Below, piece by piece: positions 1 to 5,794 of a stretch of 6,425 nucleotides of DNA. The DNA comes from JBGSKY01 sp041740995 (GTDB lineage: Bacteria; Planctomycetota; Planctomycetia; Pirellulales; Pirellulaceae). Every line of letters begins with the position of its first letter. Position 1 is the stretch's first letter. Where the stretch lies: the NCBI GenBank assembly GCA_041740995.1, contig JBGSKY010000298.1:1-6425 (forward strand). The letters are read 5' to 3'. The notes beneath the pieces were generated by a model. The model was given only the letters and a program-made list of their open reading frames with translations, was not told the origin of the DNA and did no database searches. A program made the translations under genes and the position numbers.

Positions 1-1739
1 TCAAAAGCGCCAGCCATAGTCGTGAAAGGTTCAATAGTTTTACCGTCGACCTCATAACCACGAACTTGACCGAAAGCCAAACGTAAAGTGAAAGTCGCAT
101 CTGGGTAAACGCTATCACCTTCGATTGCAAATTTGGCCTCAGCAATTTTTCCGTAGCCTTGCTTTTCTGATTCGCTGATCTTTTTGTTGATTGATTCTAA
201 ACGTCGAAACTCCGTATTTAGCTTTCGTGCGAGCAGGACCATTGCATCATTGGAATTATCGATCGCACTCATTCCGCCTGCAACTAACGATTTCCTTGCC
301 GTGACATCAAAGAGTTTCGTATTTGCAACTGCATCGGCTGCTCTTTCCCGAGGAGACAATCCATCAAGCAAAGACAACACAATTGGATCATCACCGCCAC
401 GATCGTCAATCATTCTTGCGAGCTCATCTGCTAATTCGACTCGTTCGAGATCTTCGTACAGCGGGGCTGGCGAATATAGTTCTTGCAGCAGCGACTCTCG
501 ATCGCTGTCTCGATATTCTTCTAGCCGTTCGGTATTGGGTTTCGTATCCTCTTCGACTAGCAAAACGATTGTTTCCGCGAGATTGTAAAGCCGGCTTCGA
601 AGGGAGCCACTTTGCCCGACGATTGACTTTCGTTTCGTTACTGCTGCCGCGATTTGGTCCCACGCATTGTCGAGCGGCGAAAGTTTTTCGCTGGCTTGCA
701 ATTGTTCCCGCAACGCTTTTTCCGCCGACCGCTTCTGGCTGAAGAAAGCGGGATCTTGAAGCCCATTAAGCATGCCGACGTACGCTTTGCGAGAATTCTG
801 GATTCCGAACAGATCATCGCGGCTGCGTCGATCTTGCTCTGGTCCAGCTAACGCGTATTGCTGCAGCAAAATTTCTTTGCGTCGAAGCAAATCCAGAGTC
901 CTGGGCATCGCAACATCTCGCTGATAGGCCAACGCGTCGGCGGTGTAAATTCGCCGCGTTCGACCGGGATTTCCCGAGACGAAAATTAAATCGCCATCCG
1001 TGGCTCCATTCGGGTCCATCCGTAGAAAATGATCGATCTTTGCAGGTTTTCCGTCTTCATAAACGCGGAATAATGTGACGTCTAGACAGTAGCGCGGATA
1101 TTCAAAATTATCCGCATCACCGCCAAAAAAAGCGGCACCCGCTTCGGGAGCCCAGACCAATCGAACATCAGTGTACTTTTTGAAACGATAAAGGTGATAA
1201 CGACCTCCGCCGTACAGTGTGACAACATTGGAACGTAGGCCGGTTGCTTGGTTGCTCTGAGATTCGATGTCGGCGATGATCGCTCGTCTAGCAGCGGCGG
1301 CGGCATCAGAATCTGCGGCGCTCACCAAAGCCTTTTGGACTTGGTCTGTCACATCCTCAATCGAAACCAATTGATTGAGCTCCAGGTCAGGTGCTGGCAA
1401 CTCTTCCGATAACGTTTTGGCTAAGAATCCGGTTTCGTAATAATTATTCGATTCGCTGGAAAGCTTAAACAGTGTGTCGGCTGCAACGTGATGGTTGGTC
1501 AACACCAGACCATCAGAAGAAACGAAAGACGCAGACCCACCGCTATTAAATCGAACACTTGCTAGCTGGAGATGTTTCGCCCAAGCGTCGTTGATTTGGA
1601 AGTCGTACTTGCTAGCCAATTGCTCGCGTGGCAAATTGGTGTAAAGCCACATGCCTTCATCGCTAATCGCTGGCATTGCAAGACAAACTAAAGTGCAATA
1701 GATCAAAAAGTGAATGCCACACTTTTGCAGAATCTTCAT
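1..1739 (-). CDS. S46-family serine exopeptidase (DPP7/DPP11-like), C-terminus cut by the left edge
   Basis: The 579 codons in view read without a stop or frameshift. Residues 1 to about 26 form a signal peptide (basic start, hydrophobic core, AIS before DEG), so the enzyme should be exported. The mature protein begins with the S46-typical DEGMW (27-31). The hallmark segment GGSASFVSSDGLVLTNHH spans 67-84; His84 is the likely catalytic His by analogy with trypsin-like enzymes. GGDADNFEYPR (206-216) carries Asn211, equivalent to the Asn that binds the substrate N-terminus, and Asp220 fits the catalytic Asp by spacing. FVSGNPGRTRR (253-263) is another family block. Residues around 285-470 are helix-rich, as in the S46 cap domain. 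The protein ends in view at FTTMAGAF, so the catalytic Ser and the specificity residue lie outside. Characterised S46 enzymes are about 700 residues and remove dipeptides from peptide N-termini. The start was chosen at 1739, with GGA eight bases upstream; an in-frame ATG at 1751 adds MEQL and is possible. Substrate preference cannot be judged. Confidence 0.95.
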   Translation of the reverse strand, partial: MKILQKCGIHFLIYCTLVCLAMPAISDEGMWLYTNLPREQLASKYDFQINDAWAKHLQLASVRFNSGGSASFVSSDGLVLTNHHVAADTLFKLSSESNNYYETGFLAKTLSEELPAPDLELNQLVSIEDVTDQVQKALVSAADSDAAAAARRAIIADIESQSNQATGLRSNVVTLYGGGRYHLYRFKKYTDVRLVWAPEAGAAFFGGDADNFEYPRYCLDVTLFRVYEDGKPAKIDHFLRMDPNGATDGDLIFVSGNPGRTRRIYTADALAYQRDVAMPRTLDLLRRKEILLQQYALAGPEQDRRSRDDLFGIQNSRKAYVGMLNGLQDPAFFSQKRSAEKALREQLQASEKLSPLDNAWDQIAAAVTKRKSIVGQSGSLRSRLYNLAETIVLLVEEDTKPNTERLEEYRDSDRESLLQELYSPAPLYEDLERVELADELARMIDDRGGDDPIVLSLLDGLSPRERAADAVANTKLFDVTARKSLVAGGMSAIDNSNDAMVLLARKLNTEFRRLESINKKISESEKQGYGKIAEAKFAIEGDSVYPDATFTLRLAFGQVRGYEVDGKTIEPFTTMAGAF

Positions 1740-1889
1740 CAGTTGTTCCATTGAAGTGATTCGGGGCAACCAGTTGGCCTCTAACGAACGGCATGATACG
1801 GTCTGTTTTCAAGATCCGCCAGTCGTTTCAAATTACTTTTTATTTCACCAAGCATGGTTCTCTAATCTATCGCTTAGAACTTCGCAAAA
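1740..1889. promoter_or_regulatory. Divergent intergenic region between the S46 peptidase and the Y4yA-like gene
   Basis: These 150 bases separate two genes that point away from each other, so promoters for both must lie here or inside the neighbouring genes. The part nearest the plus-strand gene is AT-rich (about 1826-1870), with TAATCT at 1863-1868 as a possible -10 element but no good -35 partner. TTTCAA occurs twice (1807-1812 and 1826-1831), which may be chance. No convincing operator palindrome or riboswitch-like fold was seen. In-frame stops close both reading frames upstream (TAG at 1875-1877 for the plus-strand gene), so neither gene extends far into the gap. Confidence 0.4.
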
Positions 1890-3431
1890 ATGAATGATGT
1901 GATCGCCGACAAACTTCAGTTCACAAATGCAGATTTGCTGACTATCGCAAAACGTTGCCATGGCGTCTGCGCTCTGCCGGCTCGTCTAGAAATGTGGATG
2001 CACAATTTGTTGGTGAATCATGACTTGCTTACTGAGCTGATTGATCGCCATGGATCGCCATTGCATTTACATAATCTTTATCCAATGCGACGCAACATTG
2101 ACTCGTTGTCATCGGTGGCAAGCGAGCATGACCTACAGTTTAAATTGTTCTACGCATTCAAGGCGAATAAGTGCGTTGAGTATGCGCAGTTTGCCAGAGA
2201 GTCCAACATCGGTATCGATTGCGCCAGCACCATCGAGTTGCGGCAAAGTCTAGAGCTTGGTTTTACTGGTCAAGATCTAGTTGTGACAGCGGCGATAAAA
2301 ACCAACGATTTGCTTGATGAAGCAATTGCCGGTGGCGCAATGATTGTGATCGACAATCTGGATGAACTGAAACAGTTGAGTCGCCGTCTGCTTCATCTGT
2401 TTCCGTCGATGGACGACAAACAAGAGCGATGCTGTCAGTGGGCATTGCGTTTAACCGACTTTGCGGAACCCGAGTCTTGCTATGAAGCCGTCAAGTCGTC
2501 GCGTTTTGGAACATCAATTCATTCCATTCATGCGATAGTTGATTTCTTGCGGTCAAACGAAGCGTTTCCTTCGCTGCGAAGATCATTGACCGGCCTTCAT
2601 TTTCATTTGAGTGGTTGCGAAATTAATCAACGCATCTTGGCTGCTTGGAGATGCGTTATTTTAGTCGATGAATTGCGATCAATGGACATCAGCATCCAAT
2701 CGATCGATATCGGCGGCGGATTTCCTGTACGATATCTGAGCGAACCGACAGATTGGGCTCGGTTTAAGCGTCTAGCGATTGCGCAGTACGCCGAACCAGT
2801 AGATGCGCCGGAGCGGAGTAAGCGGTTTGCCTCGCGTGTGTTCGTCGATCCAAGTGATGCTCTGCGACTCGATACGGCTTACTCATATGATAATTCAATG
2901 TCGGTTACAGATTGGTTTGCGACTCTTCTTAACAGCTTTGATTCGTTGACAAACGATTCAAACTCGCTGAACTTTGCCAACGCGATAAAGAATCGTAGGA
3001 TTCAATTGCGATGTCAGCCTGGTCGGTCACTGCTGGACGGGTGTGGTTTGACTGCAGCGCCAGTTATGTATCGCAAGCAATTTGACGATGGTGACTGGAA
3101 TGTCGGCTTGTCGATGAATCATACGAACTGTCGGACCAGCGATGCCGACTTTTTTGTCGACCCAATTTTGGTTTTAAATCCAAATGGCGAGCGATCCGTT
3201 CCTGGGTTGGGACAGTTTTTCGGTAATTTTTGCATGGAGCATGATCGAATCTCGATTCGTCGATTTCATTTTCCATCCGGCATTGCGGTCGGAGACATCG
3301 TTATATTCCCCAATACTGCTGGCTATTTAATGCATTTTTTGGAAAGTCGAGGCCATCAAACCAGCCTGCCAACTAACCTCTTTATAGATGGCAATTTCAA
3401 AGACTTTCGAACGTCGATCGAAATGAATTAG
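1890..3431 (+). CDS. Y4yA-like PLP-dependent enzyme (fold type III, decarboxylase/racemase superfamily)
   Basis: This complete 513-residue protein has the layout of ornithine/diaminopimelate decarboxylase relatives: an alanine-racemase-type barrel followed by a beta domain. Visible motifs are FYAFKANK (87-94), where Lys91 should form the Schiff base with PLP; IGIDCAS (107-113); SRFG (204-207); LHFHLSG (236-242), whose His239 would stack on the PLP ring; DIGGGFP (273-279), the phosphate-binding glycines; QPGRSLLDGCGLT (376-388); FFVDP (421-425); GNFCMEHD (445-452), with Cys448 matching the catalytic-Cys position; and NTAGYLMHF (475-483), with Tyr479 at the PLP-contact Tyr position. The PGRSLLDGCGLT, VDPxL, GNxCxExD and NTAGY blocks and the first 60 residues match my recollection of the Y4yA family better than LysA or SpeC. 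The reaction is not established for this family. The usual Glu of EPGR is Gln376. No signal peptide is seen, so it is probably cytoplasmic. The ATG at 1890 is the only start after an in-frame stop at 1875; no Shine-Dalgarno precedes it. Confidence 0.9.
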   Translation: MNDVIADKLQFTNADLLTIAKRCHGVCALPARLEMWMHNLLVNHDLLTELIDRHGSPLHLHNLYPMRRNIDSLSSVASEHDLQFKLFYAFKANKCVEYAQFARESNIGIDCASTIELRQSLELGFTGQDLVVTAAIKTNDLLDEAIAGGAMIVIDNLDELKQLSRRLLHLFPSMDDKQERCCQWALRLTDFAEPESCYEAVKSSRFGTSIHSIHAIVDFLRSNEAFPSLRRSLTGLHFHLSGCEINQRILAAWRCVILVDELRSMDISIQSIDIGGGFPVRYLSEPTDWARFKRLAIAQYAEPVDAPERSKRFASRVFVDPSDALRLDTAYSYDNSMSVTDWFATLLNSFDSLTNDSNSLNFANAIKNRRIQLRCQPGRSLLDGCGLTAAPVMYRKQFDDGDWNVGLSMNHTNCRTSDADFFVDPILVLNPNGERSVPGLGQFFGNFCMEHDRISIRRFHFPSGIAVGDIVIFPNTAGYLMHFLESRGHQTSLPTNLFIDGNFKDFRTSIEMN

Positions 3432-3459
3432 CAAATTGTTGCGATGCACTGGAGAGGTA

Positions 3460-3479
3460 GGCCAGGACCGGGCCTGGCT
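3460..3479 (+). terminator. Hairpin just downstream of the Y4yA-like gene, possible transcription end
   Basis: GCCAGG at 3461-3466 pairs with CCTGGC at 3473-3478 around a six-base loop, and a G-T wobble extends the stem by one pair. It begins about 29 bases after the stop codon. No run of T follows, so it is not a classical Rho-independent terminator. It could equally be part of a palindromic intergenic repeat. Confidence 0.3.
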
Positions 3480-3480
3480 A

Positions 3481-3504
3481 ACGCGAAGTTGCCTACGCGA
3501 AGTT
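3481..3504 (+). repeat. Direct repeat ACGCGAAGTT, two copies
   Basis: The ten bases ACGCGAAGTT occur at 3481-3490 and again at 3495-3504, with GCCT between them. The pair lies directly after the hairpin at 3460-3479. It may be a short tandem duplication within a larger intergenic repeat or a binding site for a regulator; the sequence does not decide. Confidence 0.5.
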
Positions 3505-3533
3505 CAAGTATCCACCGAATAGCCGGGTAATGA

Positions 3534-3579
3534 AGCCAGCCAAAACGGTGGTTTGTGCGGATTGGGTTGTTTGGGGGCT
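3534..3579 (+). other. Imperfect stem-loop in the intergenic region
   Basis: AGCC at 3534-3537 pairs with GGCT at 3576-3579, and CCAAA at 3540-3544 pairs with TTTGG at 3570-3574, leaving a small 2x1 internal loop and a 25-base apical loop. The stem is followed by TTAAG, a poor T-tract. The alternative pairing CCACCG (3512-3517) with CGGTGG (3546-3551) would compete with it. It may belong to a folded RNA or a repeat element. Confidence 0.3.
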
Positions 3580-3652
3580 TTAAGACGACGCGAGCAGCAT
3601 TAGAATGTGGCGTCACGACCGAAAACTGACACCAGGATAACGTTAGGCTTCT

Positions 3653-3667
3653 CCGCGATTTTCGCGG
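3653..3667 (+). other. Perfect hairpin upstream of the 674-residue secreted-protein gene
   Basis: CCGCGA at 3653-3658 pairs with TCGCGG at 3662-3667 around a TTT loop. It lies about 38 bases before the ATG at 3706, so if transcribed it would sit in the leader of that mRNA, upstream of and not covering the ribosome binding site. No T-run follows, so it is not an obvious terminator. Confidence 0.4.
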
Positions 3668-3694
3668 CCAGCCAACGATCAATGCGTTTCCATC

Positions 3695-3700
3695 AAAGGA
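3695..3700 (+). promoter_or_regulatory. Ribosome binding site AAAGGA that fixes the start of the secreted-protein gene
   Basis: AAAGGA lies five bases before the ATG at 3706 and is the only strong Shine-Dalgarno-like site seen before a gene in this window. It favours 3706 over the in-frame ATG at 3682 and a GTG at 3607, neither of which has such a site. Confidence 0.7.
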
Positions 3701-3705
3701 TTCCG

Positions 3706-5730
3706 ATGCGGGACAAACAAAAGTCATATGTAAATTTCAAGCGTCTAGATTTGCAAGCGGCAACAGCGACGTTGATTGTCGTTCTTTCGTCAGCAACCTC
3801 TGGCGTTGCGCAGTCGACTAGCTCGTTACCGGCCAATTCGATCGTTCCGATTCCTAGCAACTATTCGACCGGACAGATCGGGACATTTGGCCCTTCTCCA
3901 TCGGGCAATGTGATTCAAGCGTCGGCGTTAATCGCCGCGCAACAAAACCTAACAAGCTATCCAATAGTTCGCGCGGTCGATGGCACCATCGATTGGAGCT
4001 CTGCAATTTCAAATGCTCGGAGCGCGCTGAGCGAGAAATCGCTGCCTCAACCATCAGTTGCCAAAGCGAAGCTTGAGCAATCAATTGTTGCGATGGAAAA
4101 CTTGTTCACAACAGCTGGCGAAAAACGAAAGTCGGGCTGGCTTGACTTCCTGATGATCGAAGCGTTGCGGAAGGAGATGGCGAAAGATCAGCCGTCAGTC
4201 AATGATCTGATACAAATTGAAAAGAACACTCGTCAAAATCATCCTGGATTGGAATTGAAAGTTGTCAGCGACTTTCGAAAGAATCTCGTCACCTACATTG
4301 ACGCGTTACGATTTGGAAGTGATCCCACATTGACTATTCGGGCAATTGATTCGAGGCTTGAAGCCTTAAGCAAGACGCTAGCGGAGAAACGGTCCGAGAT
4401 GTCACGCTTAGAAATCGATCGCGACTTGGGCTTGATCGCGAACTATCTCGCCAGCGCTGGTCAGGCACCACAACTGTTAAACTCGATTCGTAATACTTAT
4501 TCCAAACCGACCGCTCGTGTTTTGGTCAGCCAAGCTTTTTTGCAGAAGCATTTCCAAACGCCGGTCAATCAGCCAACTGCGGTTAATGAAAATATTCTCG
4601 GAACACAGCTCCGAGGCCAAAGCTGCTTCCTTGGACAAGTCGCTCCGATTTTAGTTAGCAACTACAAGGCTGCGACAGTCCAACTGCAATTACGTGGGCA
4701 ATTCAGCGCTAACAACACGGGTGTCAACCGAGGTGTGACGGTACAAACCAGCAGCCGTGCTAGCATCCTTGCAAGCGAAAGTGTGCAGCTTGGAAACAAT
4801 GGTCTGGTAGATCTTAACGACACGAACGTTTCATCTAGTTTTGAATCGCAAATCAATTCAATCGATCATAATCTTCGAATCGTTCGTCGAATTGCGACAC
4901 GAAAAGCGGCCGAGCAGAAACCACAAGCTGATGCCATCGGTCGTTCCAGATTGGAGAGTCGTCTATCAGGCCAGTTTCATGAACAGGTTGTCTCGCGGCT
5001 CTCGCAATCCAATCAACGGTTGCAACCGCCGGCCCTGCTAGCGCTCGCTCGACTAGGATTGACGCGACCAGTTCGGCAGAGCTGGTCATCGCCCAACTAT
5101 CTAGCCTTATTGTGGGACACGCGCGGTGCCGACCAATTGGCCGCAGATAGTTCCTGCCCGTTGGTTGTTGAAAATTTTGGAGTTACCATCCAAATTCACC
5201 AGTCGATGCTGAATAACGCGTTTGATCCAGTGCTTGCCGGACGCGTCATCCGGAGCAAAGACTTGGACGGGTTTTCGAAGCAGCTCGGCGAGCTATCGGA
5301 CGAAGAATTAACGAAAGAAGCCAAAGGCGAGCCTTGGGCAATCACGCTTGCGGGTTATCATCCAGTCGAGGTTGAGTTTGATAAAGGTCTGGTGAGTTTT
5401 CAGATTCGCACGGTACGCTTGGATCGCGGTGATCAATCACTTGATCAGCCAGCGACCATTCGCGCAAATTATCGCATGGTTCTAGTCGACGGGAAGTTGC
5501 AATTTCGCCGCGAAGGCGACGTCGACATACAATTTGCGGGTCGTGCTCAACGCGGATTACGGTCTGTGACGCTGCGAAGTTTTATGAAATCTAAATTTGA
5601 TCAAGCGTTAAAGGAAGATTTACTTCGCGAGCCAATCGATGTTTCGAAAAGTCTTCCGAGCGACGCGCCACGTTTGCAAATGGTCGCTGTTCAATCGAAT
5701 GAAGGTTGGTTGCAATTCACGCTTGATTGA
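3706..5730 (+). CDS. Exported protein of unknown function, probably conserved in planctomycetes
   Basis: The chosen start gives 674 residues with a clear signal peptide (basic residues 2-13, hydrophobic core about 18-29, likely cut after Ala35 in SGVAQ), and the AAAGGA site supports it. After a Ser/Pro/Gly-rich linker (36-70), residues about 100-285 are mostly helical and charged, with possible coiled coil near 210-245. Residues about 295-380 look beta-rich and are followed by the conserved-looking basic segment RIVRRIATRKAAEQKPQA (391-408). Residues about 465-674 look like mixed alpha/beta, including HQSMLNNAFDPVLAGR (498-513), GEPWAI (541-546) and a GWLQFTLD C-terminus. I recall planctomycete hypothetical proteins with the same order (VRRIA, QKPQA, SMxNN, EPW), but know no assigned domain or activity. 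Only two Cys (307 and 484) are present, and no membrane segment follows the signal, so it is probably periplasmic or secreted. It is likely transcribed apart from the upstream enzyme. A lipid-binding or envelope structural role is only a guess. Confidence 0.88.
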   Translation: MRDKQKSYVNFKRLDLQAATATLIVVLSSATSGVAQSTSSLPANSIVPIPSNYSTGQIGTFGPSPSGNVIQASALIAAQQNLTSYPIVRAVDGTIDWSSAISNARSALSEKSLPQPSVAKAKLEQSIVAMENLFTTAGEKRKSGWLDFLMIEALRKEMAKDQPSVNDLIQIEKNTRQNHPGLELKVVSDFRKNLVTYIDALRFGSDPTLTIRAIDSRLEALSKTLAEKRSEMSRLEIDRDLGLIANYLASAGQAPQLLNSIRNTYSKPTARVLVSQAFLQKHFQTPVNQPTAVNENILGTQLRGQSCFLGQVAPILVSNYKAATVQLQLRGQFSANNTGVNRGVTVQTSSRASILASESVQLGNNGLVDLNDTNVSSSFESQINSIDHNLRIVRRIATRKAAEQKPQADAIGRSRLESRLSGQFHEQVVSRLSQSNQRLQPPALLALARLGLTRPVRQSWSSPNYLALLWDTRGADQLAADSSCPLVVENFGVTIQIHQSMLNNAFDPVLAGRVIRSKDLDGFSKQLGELSDEELTKEAKGEPWAITLAGYHPVEVEFDKGLVSFQIRTVRLDRGDQSLDQPATIRANYRMVLVDGKLQFRREGDVDIQFAGRAQRGLRSVTLRSFMKSKFDQALKEDLLREPIDVSKSLPSDAPRLQMVAVQSNEGWLQFTLD

Positions 5731-5794
5731 GACTTTGCCAACCCAAGAAATGTACGTTGCGGTTCCAGCAAGTTCCCCCGAGCAAGAAGCGTTT
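5731..5794. other. Convergent intergenic gap with no clear terminator
   Basis: Sixty-four bases lie between the stop codons of two genes that face each other. A bidirectional terminator would be expected, but the best pairing is only TTGC (5757-5760) with GCAA (5768-5771) around seven bases, too weak to call. Termination may depend on Rho or lie inside the genes. Confidence 0.4.

Larger units (their letters stand above)
3432..3705. repeat. Structured intergenic region with three hairpins and a direct repeat (possible dispersed repeat or leader RNA)
   Basis: This 274-base gap contains no plausible gene. It holds an inverted repeat at 3461-3478, a ten-base direct repeat ACGCGAAGTT at 3481-3490 and 3495-3504, an inverted pair CCACCG/CGGTGG at 3512-3517 and 3546-3551, an imperfect stem joining 3534-3544 to 3570-3579, and a perfect hairpin at 3653-3667. 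Such a density of pairings in a short non-coding stretch suggests either an intergenic palindromic repeat copied around the genome or a folded untranslated RNA. The two middle pairings overlap (one stem lies inside the reach of the other), so they may be alternatives. Nothing here proves function. Confidence 0.45.

Noticed and set aside
184..851. Several plus-strand open frames of 65-139 codons opposite the peptidase
   Set aside because: They are antisense shadows of a continuous minus-strand gene with recognised S46 motifs; their translations are Ser/Arg-rich and low in complexity.
1740..1889. Specific sigma-70 promoters in the divergent gap
   Set aside because: TAATCT at 1863-1868 and TATCAT on the minus strand lack -35 partners at suitable spacing, so no exact promoter is called.
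1890..3431. Simple annotation as diaminopimelate decarboxylase (lysA)
   Set aside because: The protein is longer than LysA, has Gln in place of the Glu of EPGR, and its N- and C-terminal blocks fit the Y4yA type better.
3578..3606. Possible promoter for the secreted-protein gene with TAGAAT at 3601-3606 as -10
   Set aside because: No -35 resembling TTGACA lies 16-18 bases upstream; the match to -10 alone is not enough.
3475..3648. Integron attC-like site: GGCTAAC near 3476 and GTTAGGC at 3642-3648
   Set aside because: The first box mismatches the RYYYAAC consensus, the flanking L boxes are not complementary, the span is longer than usual, and no integrase or cassette array is present.
3607..3705. 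Longer N-terminus for the secreted protein, from a GTG at 3607 or an ATG at 3682
   Set aside because: The extension would place 33 or 8 extra residues before the signal peptide, crosses the hairpin at 3653-3667, and lacks a ribosome binding site, whereas AAAGGA sits five bases before the ATG at 3706.
3428..3727. 99-codon minus-strand open frame across the intergenic gap
   Set aside because: It has no recognisable domain or ribosome binding site, overlaps the hairpins and both neighbouring gene ends, and reads like translated repeat sequence.
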